Below are positions 44,604 to 53,463 of a DNA stretch of 64,000 nucleotides, one piece after another. This DNA comes from CAWALV01 sp963782965 (lineage in GTDB: Bacteria > Actinomycetota > Actinomycetes > Acidothermales > Acidothermaceae): NCBI GenBank assembly GCA_963782965.1, contig CAWALV010000006.1:248001-312000 (forward strand), read 5' to 3'. The notes under the pieces are model-generated. The model did not search any database. It was not told where the DNA came from and saw only the letters and a list, made by a program, of their open reading frames with translations. The translations under genes and the position numbers were made by a program. The stretch's first letter is position 1, and every line of letters begins with the position of its first letter.

Positions 44604-45281
44604 ATGGCCAAGACGGTATCGGTTCCGGTGTATTGCGAGGCAGGTCGCTCCCGAACCTTCGCCTGCGCGATCGATTGGCCCGGCTGGAGCCGGCGCGCCA
44701 AGACGCCGGATGCCGCGCTCGCGACGCTTGCCGAGTATGTCCCGCGTTATGCGCTGGTGGCGGATCGCGCGGGCGTGCGCTTTCCCCCCGCTGACGCGCA
44801 ACCGGTGTTCACGGTGGTCGAGACCATCCCCGCGGTGCAGGAGGGATTCAGCTACCCCGATTTCGGCGCGATCGGGCAGCCCTACAGCGGCGATGCGCAG
44901 GCGCTGTCGGCCGCCCAGGCCAAGCGCCTGGCCGCCCTGGTGGAGGGCTCGTGGGCCGAGTTCGACGCGGTCGTCGCCACGGCCCCCGCAGCGCTGCGCA
45001 AAGGGCCGCGGGGCGGCGGGCGTGACCGCGACAAGATCGTCGAGCATGTGCTGGGGGCCGAAGCGGCGTATGCGCGAAAGCTGGGCGTGCGGGTGCGGGC
45101 GCCGGCGCCCGGGGATGCCGCGGCTATCGAAGCGCTGCGGGCGGCCATCGCCGACGTGTTGCGGTCGGCCCGTGCCTGGTCGGCGGACGACTCCGAGTGG
45201 GCGCCTCGGTTCGCCGCCCGGCGGATCGCCTGGCACGTCCTCGATCATGCGTGGGAGATCGAAGATCGCAGCACGCCGTAG
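44604..45281 (+). CDS. Conserved hypothetical with DinB-like helical C-terminal half
   Basis: A 225-aa protein. The first ~60 residues (VSVPVYCEAGRSRTFACAIDWPGW, then a helix with AALATLAEYVPRYA) resemble a HicB-like fold. From ~125 on it is a helical bundle with His residues in DKIVEHVLGAEAAYARKLG and RRIAWHVLDHAWEIEDR, the pattern of DinB/YfiT-type metal-binding domains. Such proteins often act in thiol-dependent (mycothiol) transfer; function here is unknown. ATG start. It precedes a DUF885 gene by 9 nt and may share its transcript. Confidence 0.65.
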   Translation: MAKTVSVPVYCEAGRSRTFACAIDWPGWSRRAKTPDAALATLAEYVPRYALVADRAGVRFPPADAQPVFTVVETIPAVQEGFSYPDFGAIGQPYSGDAQALSAAQAKRLAALVEGSWAEFDAVVATAPAALRKGPRGGGRDRDKIVEHVLGAEAAYARKLGVRVRAPAPGDAAAIEALRAAIADVLRSARAWSADDSEWAPRFAARRIAWHVLDHAWEIEDRSTP

Positions 45282-45290
45282 GTTGTCGGC

Positions 45291-46940
45291 ATGAACACTG
45301 CCGCGGACGAGCCGGCGAACACCGAGCGCGACGTCGTCGCGTTCGAGGAGTTCGCGACGGCGGCTGTTGACGACATCCTGGTGCATCAGCCGGTGCTGGC
45401 GACCTCGCTCGGCGATCACCGGTTCGACGATCGGCTCGACGATCGGCGGCCCGAGGCGATCGACGACGAGGTTCGCGCGCTGAGCAGGCGGCTCGACGAA
45501 CTTCGGCGCTGGGACGACGCCTCGCTCCCGCCCGGGCATCGGGTGGACGCCGAGGTGCTCCGCAACCGGTTGCGCGAGCGACTCTTCGAACTCGTCGAGC
45601 TTGGTGAGCACAGGTGGAGCCCGTTGGTCGCCAATCCCGGCCACGCGCTGTACCTGCTCCTCGCTCGCGATTTCGCGCCGCTGCCGGACAGGTTGCGCAA
45701 TGTGGCGAGCAGGCTCTCGCAGGTGCCCGAACAACTCGCGGTCGCCAGGGAGACGCTCGAGCGGATGCCGCTCGTGCACGTTCAGACTGCGATCGACCAG
45801 TTCCGTGGCACGCTCGGCCTGATCAGCCACGAGATACCGCAGCACTTGGAGGGCGCACCCGCACTCAGCGGAGAATTGGCGCAACCCCTCGACCGCGCCC
45901 GGGAGGCGATCAACGAGCACCTCGCGTGGTTGAACGAGCAGCTCGACAGCGCCGACGGCGACGCGCGGCTGGGTCGGGATCTGTTCGCCCGCAAGCTGTC
46001 GCTCGTGCTCGATGTCGAGCGGACGCCGGAGCAGGTGTTGGCGGCGGCGCTCGACGATCTGGAGCGGGTGGAGGCGGAGTTGGCCGAGGTTGCGGCAACC
46101 CTCGGTGGGCTACCCCGAGAGGTGCTGGACCGGTTGGCCGTCGATGCACCGACCGATCAAACGATCGTGGCGGCCGCCAAGGAGGCGCTCGCCGAGACCA
46201 CCGCCTTTGTCGCGGAACACGACATCGTCACCGTGTACGACGACCCGGTCGAGGTCATCGTCATGCCGGAGATCCATCGCGGGGTGGCGGCGGCGTACTG
46301 CGATCCGCCCGGCCCGCTCGACCCGCCGGACGCGGTCACGTTCTTCGCCATCTCTCCTACCCCGGAAGATTGGCCCGCCGAGCGTGTCGCCTCGTTCTAC
46401 CGCGAGTACAACCTGCACGCGCTTCGAAACCTCGTCATCCACGAGGCGATGCCGGGGCACGTCACCCAGCTCGCCCACAGCCGGCGGGGCTCGGCGCCGA
46501 CGATCGTCCACCAGGCGTTCTGGAGCGGCCCGTTCGTCGAGGGCTGGGCGGTCTACGCCGAGGAGCAGATGGTGCGGTACGGCTTCGGCGGGCCTCGCGT
46601 GCACATGCAGCAGCTGAAGATGCGGTTGCGTTCTGCCATCAACGCCGTGCTCGACGTTCGGGTGCACTGTGAAGAGCTCGCCGAGGACGACGCCATGGCG
46701 ATGATGCTCGGCCGCGGCCATCAGGAGGAGGGCGAGGCCGCGGGCAAATGGCGTCGGGCTCAGTTGACCAGCGCGCAGCTCTCGACCTATCACGTGGGGG
46801 CCACCCAGGTGACCGACATTGCGCAGGCGCTGCGGGCCGCTCGGCCACAATGGAGCAGCCGCCAGGTGCACGACGCGATGTTGAGCTTCGGCAACCCGCC
46901 GCCGCGGCATCTCGCGACGCTGCTGGGAGTTGCCGGCTGA
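45291..46940 (+). CDS. DUF885 metallopeptidase-like protein
   Basis: A 549-aa protein of the DUF885 family. The zinc-site motif is HEAMPGH (around residue 384), and the distal Glu lies in FVEGWAVYAEEQM. The fold is predicted all-helical, as in M32/M3-like peptidases. There is no signal peptide, so it is cytoplasmic. Family members are thought to be peptidases, though few have been tested. ATG start 9 nt after the preceding gene. The C terminus (NPPPRHLATLLG) is typical, so the gene is complete. Confidence 0.85.
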   Translation: MNTAADEPANTERDVVAFEEFATAAVDDILVHQPVLATSLGDHRFDDRLDDRRPEAIDDEVRALSRRLDELRRWDDASLPPGHRVDAEVLRNRLRERLFELVELGEHRWSPLVANPGHALYLLLARDFAPLPDRLRNVASRLSQVPEQLAVARETLERMPLVHVQTAIDQFRGTLGLISHEIPQHLEGAPALSGELAQPLDRAREAINEHLAWLNEQLDSADGDARLGRDLFARKLSLVLDVERTPEQVLAAALDDLERVEAELAEVAATLGGLPREVLDRLAVDAPTDQTIVAAAKEALAETTAFVAEHDIVTVYDDPVEVIVMPEIHRGVAAAYCDPPGPLDPPDAVTFFAISPTPEDWPAERVASFYREYNLHALRNLVIHEAMPGHVTQLAHSRRGSAPTIVHQAFWSGPFVEGWAVYAEEQMVRYGFGGPRVHMQQLKMRLRSAINAVLDVRVHCEELAEDDAMAMMLGRGHQEEGEAAGKWRRAQLTSAQLSTYHVGATQVTDIAQALRAARPQWSSRQVHDAMLSFGNPPPRHLATLLGVAG

Positions 46941-47317
46941 ACTCGGTGCCGGTCGCGGTGGGGGCTCGGCCCGGTCTCGCCGGCGGCGACTTTGCGGGCT
47001 CGCCTTGTGCGCGGCTCGTTTTTTGCGCGGCGTGATGGTCACCCGTGCGAACACTCTGCTCTGTTGCACCACCGAAGCAGACCAGCAACTCTGTTCCGGT
47101 GGTGGCGCAGAGCAGAGTGCTGGAGAGGGGTACCCGCCACCGGGGAGCAGGAGCCGCCGTTCAACGCTACGACCGGTAGCCGACCGCGCGGAATGGTTGC
47201 GACCGCAACTATGTTGACGACTCCGAACCCGCCAAACCGGCGAGCCGGCCCCGTGAGAACCGGGATCCGGCCCGCCCCGCCACACCCCAGCTACCCTCCA
47301 GGTTCGAGGAGGACCAC
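46941..47317. other. 377-bp intergenic region with structured elements
   Basis: No convincing gene lies here on either strand. It holds a 66-nt nested hairpin (47053–47118) and a 14-bp palindrome GTTGCG-AC-CGCAAC (47196–47209) ~110 bp before the pirin gene, plus the ribosome-binding site GAGGAGG of the latter. Confidence 0.5.
47053..47118. repeat. 66-nt nested hairpin (11 bp + 8 bp stems)
   Basis: ACTCTGCTCTG (47053–47063) pairs perfectly with CAGAGCAGAGT (47108–47118). After a 3-nt symmetrical internal loop, CACCACCG pairs with CGGTGGTG. The apical loop is 22 nt. It is more regular and less GC-rich than local terminators and has no T tract. It could be a small RNA, a mobile inverted repeat or a bidirectional terminator. 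Confidence 0.65.
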
Positions 47318-48328
47318 ATGCCGGCCGTGACCGTCGACAACATCTTGACGTTGCCCCGTCTGCCGAAGGTCGACCCTGCCACCGAGCCCGATCGGCCGGT
47401 CGTCTCGCTCACCACTGCGCCGTCCGCGTACGAGGGGGAGGGTTTCCCGGTGCGGCGCGCGTTCGCGGGCGTCAGCTTGCGCGCCCTCGACCCCTTCATC
47501 CACATGGACCAGATGGGCGAAGTCGACTACGCGCCCGGCGAGCCCAAGGGCACCTCGTGGCACCCGCACCGCGGCTTCGAGACGGTCACCTACATCATCG
47601 ACGGCATCTTCGAACACCAGGATTCCAATGGTGGCGGTGGCGTCATCACCAACGGTGACACGCAGTGGATGACCGCAGGCGGCGGCATCCTGCACATCGA
47701 GAAGCCACCGGAGCACCTCGTGGTGAGCGGCGGGTTGTTTCACGGATTCCAGCTGTGGGTGAACCTGCCCCGCACGCTGAAGTTCGCGACTCCGCGCTAC
47801 CAGGACATTCGCGCCTCGGCCGTCTCGCTCCTCACGTCTCCGGACGGCGGCGCGCTGCTGCGCGTGATCGCCGGTGACGTCGCAGGCCACCCGGGCCCCG
47901 GCATCACTCACACGCCGATCTCGTTGATGCACGTCACGGTGGCCCCCGGCGGGTCAGTCACGATCCCGTGGCGGCGCGACTTCAATGCGCTGGTCTACGC
48001 ACTCGCCGGCCAAGGCACCGTCGGCGCCGAGCGGCGGCCGATCCACACCGGTCAACTCGCCGTCCTCGGTGACGGCGCCACCATCAGCGTCGCGGCCGAC
48101 GACCGGCAGGAGAGCCGGAGCCCGAGCCTCGACGTGCTGATACTTGGCGGCCAACCGATCCGCGAGCCGGTGGCGATGTACGGACCCTTCGTCATGAACA
48201 CCAGGGACGAAGTGCTGAAGGCCTTCGAGGACTACCAGAAGGGCCTGCTCGGCACGATCCCGGCCGAGAATGCGCCGGTTCCGCACGGGGGTGTTCAGGG
48301 CGAGGCAAGTGCGGACGGCGCCGGCTGA
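47318..48328 (+). CDS. Pirin-family cupin protein
   Basis: A 336-aa bicupin of the pirin family. The N-terminal cupin has the iron-binding set: WHPHRGFETVTY and the later HIE (ILHIEKPPEH), with GGGGVITNGDTQWMTAGGGILH between. Pirins include quercetin-dioxygenase-like enzymes and redox-dependent co-regulators; the role is unknown here. The C-terminal cupin is followed by YGPFVMNTRDEVLKAFEDYQKG, the usual family end. ATG is preceded by GAGGAGG. It is convergent with an MFS gene. Confidence 0.9.
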   Translation: MPAVTVDNILTLPRLPKVDPATEPDRPVVSLTTAPSAYEGEGFPVRRAFAGVSLRALDPFIHMDQMGEVDYAPGEPKGTSWHPHRGFETVTYIIDGIFEHQDSNGGGGVITNGDTQWMTAGGGILHIEKPPEHLVVSGGLFHGFQLWVNLPRTLKFATPRYQDIRASAVSLLTSPDGGALLRVIAGDVAGHPGPGITHTPISLMHVTVAPGGSVTIPWRRDFNALVYALAGQGTVGAERRPIHTGQLAVLGDGATISVAADDRQESRSPSLDVLILGGQPIREPVAMYGPFVMNTRDEVLKAFEDYQKGLLGTIPAENAPVPHGGVQGEASADGAG

Positions 48329-48340
48329 CCCGGCGCCCGT

Positions 48341-49804
48341 CTATCGCCTCACCGGCAACCGTTGTGCGGTACGTGGCGAGTGCATGGCCTGCTCGTCGCG
48401 GTTGAGCCACCCGTCGAAGTCGGGCGCTCGCAGCTGCGCGCCGCTCGAGAAGAACAGCCCGATCAGGGCCACGATGCCCGCGCCGGTGATCACGAGCATG
48501 ATCTCTGTCGCGAACCGCACGCCCGACCGCAGCTGCGTCGCACCCAGTGCCACGTAGAGCAGGATCGGGCCGATGATGAAGTCGGCTTCCGAGCGCACCA
48601 GCTCCACCAAAGCGAACGCCCGACCGAGCTTCTTCGACACGACGCCGAACGCGGCGAAGAACAGACCGGGCGACACCGTCGCGCCCGCACCCGCGCCGAG
48701 CACGGCTGACGCCGCAATCACCCCGGCGTCCGACATGGAGAACACTTCGATCAACCCGCCGACGAAGATGAGACCCATTCCGGCCAGGATGAACACCGGC
48801 AAGTAGCGGGTGCGCAGGACGATCCCGTACGCCGCGGCGGTCAGCGTCAACCCACCCACGGCCGGGCTCAACAGCAGACCGGTGTGCAGGACGGATTCGT
48901 GGCGACCTTGCGTCAGCTGCGTGGCGGCGAGTTCGATGAAGGTCACGAATCCGGCGCCTGCGACCATCGCGGCCACCGTGCCCATCACCGGCAGTGACGT
49001 CGCCAGCTCCCGCACCGGCATCAGCGGGTTCTTCTTCCGGTACTGCTCCACCGACAGCACGCCGATCAAGACAACCCCGACACCGAGCGGAACCGCGACC
49101 ACCGGATCGCCGAAATGGGCCGGGCCGAGCTGGGCCGCTGCGAAGAACGGCGCCACTGTCGCCACCAGCGCAAGCGTGAATGCGCGCACGTCGGCGGGGC
49201 GCGAACGGTCGAATGCGCCGATGTCACGCGGTAACGCCAGCCATGCCAGCACGAGCCCCGCCACCGCAGCGGTGGTGGCGAAGGCGAACAACAACCGCCA
49301 GCTCACGAGTGACACGGCACCTGCGAGCACCGGCCCGACGGTCACCGCTCCGAACAGCCCGATGTTGATGGCGACCGCCGTACGCGGCAACTTGCCGACG
49401 TCGTACTGGGTCACGAGCGGCGGCAACGCGATGATCAGCATCAGGCCCGTCGCAAAGCCCTGCGCGATGCGGCCGACCTCGTACGGGAGTGCGGTCCAGG
49501 CGAGCGTCGCGAGCAGCGAGCAGACGACGAAGAACGCCTGCGTCACCAGGTAGAGCTTGCGTTGAAGGAACTTCTGGGTCAGGTACGCGCCGAGAACGGC
49601 ACCGAACGCGTAACCCGCGTTCGACAGGCCCTCGATCGTTCGCAGTGTCAGCTGCGACATGTGCAACGACGCGCCGATCTGCTTTTCCTGCAACGTGAAG
49701 GCGGTCGCCAAGACGATGTTGGGCACGAGCGCGCACAACATGACGGCGGTGATCGACGGGTAATGGCGCACGAGCGGCGGCTGCTTGGTGCCCGCGTCTG
49801 TCAA
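48341..49804 (-). CDS. MFS exporter downstream of a MarR regulator
   Basis: A 487-aa membrane protein with about 14 helices. It starts after a short hydrophilic stretch at ITAVMLCALVPNIVLATAFTLQ; the segment between helices 2 and 3 (AYLTQKFLQRKLYLV) replaces a classical motif A, and GPVLAGAVSL resembles motif C. TTG at 49802–49804 is chosen because GAGG lies six bases upstream; a longer reading runs through the gap toward marR. It lies 110 bp behind marR on the same strand and is probably controlled by it. Confidence 0.82.
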   Translation of the reverse strand: MTDAGTKQPPLVRHYPSITAVMLCALVPNIVLATAFTLQEKQIGASLHMSQLTLRTIEGLSNAGYAFGAVLGAYLTQKFLQRKLYLVTQAFFVVCSLLATLAWTALPYEVGRIAQGFATGLMLIIALPPLVTQYDVGKLPRTAVAINIGLFGAVTVGPVLAGAVSLVSWRLLFAFATTAAVAGLVLAWLALPRDIGAFDRSRPADVRAFTLALVATVAPFFAAAQLGPAHFGDPVVAVPLGVGVVLIGVLSVEQYRKKNPLMPVRELATSLPVMGTVAAMVAGAGFVTFIELAATQLTQGRHESVLHTGLLLSPAVGGLTLTAAAYGIVLRTRYLPVFILAGMGLIFVGGLIEVFSMSDAGVIAASAVLGAGAGATVSPGLFFAAFGVVSKKLGRAFALVELVRSEADFIIGPILLYVALGATQLRSGVRFATEIMLVITGAGIVALIGLFFSSGAQLRAPDFDGWLNRDEQAMHSPRTAQRLPVRR

Positions 49805-49914
49805 AGCGATCCTCGTCGTCGATAGGCGTGCGATCTGCGCCGCACGAACCGCTGAACGAGTCGGCGCCGCGCAGATCCTGTGCCCGCCGCACGTGGTGAG
49901 GAAAACCTGGAAGG

Positions 49915-50391
49915 CTACGCCTGCAACACCCGCAGCAGTGCTGCCAGTTGCTCGCGTCGCCGATGCGAGAGCACGGCCCACACGCTGCTCTCGGCGGTCG
50001 CGACGTCGTGCATTGCATGATCAACCCGCCGGCGGCCCGCTGGAGTGAGCCGGACGAGTACGCCGCGCCCGTCGGCGGGGTCGACCGCTCGCGTCACGAG
50101 CGCACGCGCCGCCAGCCGATCGATGCGGTTGGTCATGGTTCCCGACGCCACCTGGGTCGCCGCCATCAACGCGCTCGGTGAGAGCTGCTGGCGGCCCCCG
50201 GCGCCGCGCAGGGCCAGCAGCACGTCGTATTCCCAGACCTCCAGCCCGCGCCTGGCCAGCGCCTCCCGGCGTCCGATCTCGAGCTGCCGGGCGAGCCGGA
50301 TCACTCGTGTGCTGAGGGCGACCGTCTCGACGTCGAGATCGGGCCGGCCGGTCGCGAGCTGGACGAGAAGCTCGTCCGTTCCGTCGATCAC
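49915..50391 (-). CDS. MarR-family transcriptional regulator
   Basis: A 158-aa MarR repressor. VWEYDVLLALRGAGGRQQLSPSALMAATQVASGTMTNRIDRL spans the helix-turn-helix, and the wing is VTRAVDPADGRGVLVRLTPAG. The GTG at 50389–50391 begins the family-like part; the frame stays open much further but that part is antisense to the desaturase gene. A perfect palindrome 24–41 bases before the start is the likely operator. It probably regulates itself and the MFS gene behind it. Confidence 0.88.
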   Translation of the reverse strand: MIDGTDELLVQLATGRPDLDVETVALSTRVIRLARQLEIGRREALARRGLEVWEYDVLLALRGAGGRQQLSPSALMAATQVASGTMTNRIDRLAARALVTRAVDPADGRGVLVRLTPAGRRRVDHAMHDVATAESSVWAVLSHRRREQLAALLRVLQA

Positions 50392-50414
50392 CGAACGAGT
50401 GTACGCCGCGAAAC

Positions 50415-50432
50415 TATCTCGACATCGAGATA
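50415..50432. promoter_or_regulatory. Palindromic MarR operator
   Basis: TATCTCGA-CA-TCGAGATA, perfect 8-bp arms, directly before marR and after the desaturase stop. This kind of ATCTCGA half-site is often bound by MarR regulators. Confidence 0.65.
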
Positions 50433-50443
50433 TGTGGAACGAC

Positions 50444-51481
50444 CTAGCTGGGCGAGGGTGCGCCTTGTTCTTGCTCCCGCTCGCGGACGAGTCGCGCCTT
50501 GATCCGCTCGGCCGACGGCCACCGGACGTCGTGCACCCAGCCGACCTTCTCGAACAGCCAGATGACGCGCCCGCTCGAGTCGAGCTGGCCGCGCTGCACG
50601 CCGTGCCGGGCCGAGGTGGGGTCTGCGTGGTGCAGGTTGTGCCACGACTCGCCCATCGAGAAGACGGCCAGCCACCACACGTTGCCCGACTTGTCGCGGC
50701 TGCGGAACGGTCGCGCCCCGGCGGCGTGGCAGATCGAGTTGACCGACCACGTGACGTGGTGCAACAACGCGATCCGAACGAGCGTGCCCCAGAAGAACGC
50801 GGTGATCGCGCCACTGATCGACATGCTCCACAAGCCGCCGACCAGCGGTGGGGCGAGGAGCGAGAGCAAGACCTGGAGCCAAAACAGCCGTGAGACCCGA
50901 ACGACGACGCGGTCGGAGAGCAGGTCCGGGGCGTAGCGCGTCGTGTCGGTCTGCTCCGGTTCGAACAGCCAGCCGATGTGGGCGTAGGCGAGCCCCTTCG
51001 CGAGCGCGCCGGTCGAGGTGCCGTATCGCCACGGCGAATGCGGGTCGCCTTCACGGTCGCTGAACGCGTGGTGGCGCCGGTGGTCGGCAACCCAGCGCAC
51101 GACCGGACCCTCGACCGCCATGCCGCCGGCGAAAGCGAGCGCCGCCCGCAGCCACGGTGGTGCCTTGAACGCCTTGTGCGTGAACAGCCGGTGGTAGCCG
51201 ATCGTCACGCCGTGTCCCGAAATCGCGTACATGACCGTTGCAATGAGGATGTCGTGCCAGCCAAGACCCCAGCCCCACATCACCGGGATGGCGGCCACCA
51301 CGGCGAGGAACGGGATGACGACGAAGAGGCCGAGGGAGACCTGCTCCCACGTGGTCTTGTAGTCGGCTCCGGCGGTCGCCTTCACGGTGGGCGCTGCAGC
51401 GGCCGGCGCCAGCGCCGGGGGCAATTCTGCGACGGTCGTCGGGCCGTCGCCCAGCGTTACGGGTCCAGGCGGTGGCGTCAT
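50444..51481 (-). CDS. Acyl-CoA (stearoyl-type) delta-9 desaturase
   Basis: A 345-aa membrane di-iron desaturase. The three His boxes are intact: HRLFTH, HRRHH and HNLHH, with the usual membrane pairs between. It introduces a cis double bond in acyl-CoA and so sets membrane fluidity; mycobacterial DesA3 is the closest named type. The N-terminal ~40 residues are Pro/Ala-rich. The ATG has GGAG upstream. An electron-transfer partner gene is not adjacent. Confidence 0.92.
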   Translation of the reverse strand: MTPPPGPVTLGDGPTTVAELPPALAPAAAAPTVKATAGADYKTTWEQVSLGLFVVIPFLAVVAAIPVMWGWGLGWHDILIATVMYAISGHGVTIGYHRLFTHKAFKAPPWLRAALAFAGGMAVEGPVVRWVADHRRHHAFSDREGDPHSPWRYGTSTGALAKGLAYAHIGWLFEPEQTDTTRYAPDLLSDRVVVRVSRLFWLQVLLSLLAPPLVGGLWSMSISGAITAFFWGTLVRIALLHHVTWSVNSICHAAGARPFRSRDKSGNVWWLAVFSMGESWHNLHHADPTSARHGVQRGQLDSSGRVIWLFEKVGWVHDVRWPSAERIKARLVREREQEQGAPSPS

Positions 51482-51785
51482 GGCGGCTCCAGCTCAGTCG
51501 AGGTTCGTCATCGGTCGGGACGTCGACAGCGGGGGCTGCAGCCGGCGGGCTAGGCACCGGTAACCTACGGGCGGCGCAGACCAAGTGTCCAGCACGGCCG
51601 GCGACAGAACAGACAACACGGGTTATTAGCCCTTTTCCCGGCTGCCGATCGTTTAAGACGCCGCGCCCCGGTCTTTCTCCGGACGCCGAACCAACGGACG
51701 GCGTGCGCCAGGCGTTCCCGGTGTCGGCGGGAGATCGGTTCGTCGAGTGCGTACGCTAGGCGGCGGCCGGCAGCAGGAGCGGCGA
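51482..51785. other. Intergenic region between desaturase and tRNA-Gln
   Basis: 304 bp without a convincing gene. TACGCT at 51752–51757 could be the -10 of tRNA-Gln. No strong hairpin or repeat was noticed. Confidence 0.4.
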
Positions 51786-51856
51786 TCCCGGGTCGTCTAA
51801 GGGCAGGACAGTGGGTTTTGGTCCCATCAATGGGGGTTCGAATCCTCCCCCGGGAG
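51786..51856 (+). tRNA. tRNA-Gln (UUG anticodon)
   Basis: Acceptor TCCCGGG/CCCGGGA, D arm GTCT/GGAC, anticodon stem GTGGG/CCCAT with loop TTTTGGT (anticodon TTG, reads CAA), T stem GGGGG/CCTCC with TTCGAAT loop. The tRNA is short (71 nt, small D loop) and CCA is not encoded. The tRNA-Gln–glmU order is conserved in actinobacteria. Confidence 0.92.
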
Positions 51857-51897
51857 CTGGCGGGTCAATCGATGACGCAGCCCGAGGAGGTGGTTCG

Positions 51898-53463
51898 GTG
51901 AGCGCACCCGAGCCGACCGTCGCCGCAGTCGTCGTGTTGGCGGCGGGCGAGGGCACCCGGATGAAGTCCGCGACCGCGAAGGTGCTGCACGAGCTGGGTG
52001 GGCGCACGATGCTGGGCCACGTGCTCGCCGCCGTCCATGCCCTGTCGCCCGAAGACGTCGCGGTCGTGACCGGCCATCGCCGAGAAGCCGTCGAGGAGCA
52101 CCTGGCGCGCATCGCGCCGCAGGCGACGGCGGTGTTCCAGCCGACGCAGGACGGCACCGCGCACGCCGTCCGGCTCGCTCTCGAGGCGCTCGAGGCGAAT
52201 CGTGCCGCGACCGGTCGCCCGCGGCTTCAGGGCACGGTCGTCGTCGTCCCTGGCGACACGCCCCTGCTCTCGGCCGGATCGGTCGTCTCGCTCGCGGCGC
52301 ACCGAGCGACCACCGGCGCCTCCGCCGTCGTCCTCACCGCGCACGTGCCCGACCCGACCGGCTACGGGCGTGTCGTCCGTGATCGCTGGGGTCGGGTCAA
52401 GGCGATCATCGAGCACGCAGACGCCGACGAGGGCCAACGCCGCATTTCGGAGGTGAACTCCGGGGTCTACGCGTTCGACGTCGACAAGCTGCGCGAGGCG
52501 CTCGCGCAGGTGAAGGCCGACAACGTCCAGGGTGAGGAGTACCTGCCCGATGTCGTCTCGATCTTGGTCAGGTCGGATTCCGCGGTCGGCGCGGCCGTCA
52601 CCGACGATCCACAAGAGATCGTCGGCGTGAACGATCGGGCGCAGCTGGCACATGCTCGGGCGCTGCTGCGCGATCGCCTGGTGGGCCGCCACCTGCGCGA
52701 CGGCGTGACGTTCTTCGACCCGGCGACGACATGGCTCGACGTCACCGTCGCGATCGAACCGGACGCCGAAATTTGGCCGAACACCATCCTGACCGGTTCG
52801 ACGACGGTGGCCCGCGGGGCGCGCGTCGGCCCGAACTGCCACCTGCACGACACGACCGTCGGTGAAGGCGCCGTCGTTCGCGACGCCACATGTGACGGCG
52901 CCGAGATCGGTCCGCAGGCCACCGTCGGTCCGTACACCTACTTGCGGCCGGGTAGCCGGTTGATGCGCGGCGCCAAAGCCGGCGGCTTCGTCGAGATGAA
53001 GAACGCGACCGTGGGGGCGGAGTCGAAGGTGCCGCACCTCTCCTATGTCGGCGACGCGACGATCGGCGAGCGTACGAACATCGGTGCGGCCACGGTCTTC
53101 GTGAACTACGACGGCGTGAACAAGCACCACAGCACGGTCGGCGACGACGTCCGCATCGGCAGCGACAACATGCTCGTCGCTCCGGTCACGATCGGCGACG
53201 GCGCGGCGAGCGGCGCCGGTACCGTGATCCGCGAGGACGTTCCCCCGGGCGCGTTGGCCGTCAGCATGGGTCCGCAGCGCAACATCGAGGGTTGGGTCGA
53301 GAAGCGTCGGGCCGGCACCGACGCGGCCCGGACCGCGGCGCGGGCGCGAGCGCAGGCCAGTGCGCAGGCCAGTGCAGCGGACGAAAGCGCTCCCGGCGAC
53401 AATGGAACAACCAGCGACTCGAAGCCCAGTTCGGGTGACTCGACTGAGGGGCGGCACGCGTGA
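51898..53463 (+). CDS. glmU: GlmU: bifunctional UDP-N-acetylglucosamine pyrophosphorylase / GlcN-1-P acetyltransferase
   Basis: A 521-aa enzyme making UDP-GlcNAc for peptidoglycan. The N-terminal uridyltransferase has LAAGEGTRMKSATAKVLHE and QDGTAHAVR; the C-terminal left-handed beta-helix has hexapeptide repeats and the acetyltransferase residues in AGGFVEMKNATVG, NYDGVNKHHSTVGDDVRIGSD (in parts) and GAGTVI. The last ~50 residues are Ala/Ser-rich and unstructured, a usual actinobacterial extension. GTG 51898 is fixed by GAGGAGG eight bases upstream. The stop overlaps the prs start (GTGA). Confidence 0.94.
   Translation: MSAPEPTVAAVVVLAAGEGTRMKSATAKVLHELGGRTMLGHVLAAVHALSPEDVAVVTGHRREAVEEHLARIAPQATAVFQPTQDGTAHAVRLALEALEANRAATGRPRLQGTVVVVPGDTPLLSAGSVVSLAAHRATTGASAVVLTAHVPDPTGYGRVVRDRWGRVKAIIEHADADEGQRRISEVNSGVYAFDVDKLREALAQVKADNVQGEEYLPDVVSILVRSDSAVGAAVTDDPQEIVGVNDRAQLAHARALLRDRLVGRHLRDGVTFFDPATTWLDVTVAIEPDAEIWPNTILTGSTTVARGARVGPNCHLHDTTVGEGAVVRDATCDGAEIGPQATVGPYTYLRPGSRLMRGAKAGGFVEMKNATVGAESKVPHLSYVGDATIGERTNIGAATVFVNYDGVNKHHSTVGDDVRIGSDNMLVAPVTIGDGAASGAGTVIREDVPPGALAVSMGPQRNIEGWVEKRRAGTDAARTAARARAQASAQASAADESAPGDNGTTSDSKPSSGDSTEGRHA

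Noticed and set aside
46639..47285. Minus-strand frames across the DUF885 gene end and the intergenic region
   Set aside because: Arg/Pro/Ala-rich translation without family features or a ribosome-binding site; most of it is antisense to the DUF885 gene.
50392..51090. N-terminal extension of the MarR frame
   Set aside because: It lies over the desaturase gene on the same strand but another frame. It is Arg/Ser-rich, and MarR family similarity starts only at 50391.
51865..53457. Long open frame antisense to glmU, and similar long frames antisense to hppA, topA and otsA
   Set aside because: High GC makes long antisense frames common. Their translations are Arg/Asp/Gly-rich without motifs, while the opposite strand carries clear conserved genes.
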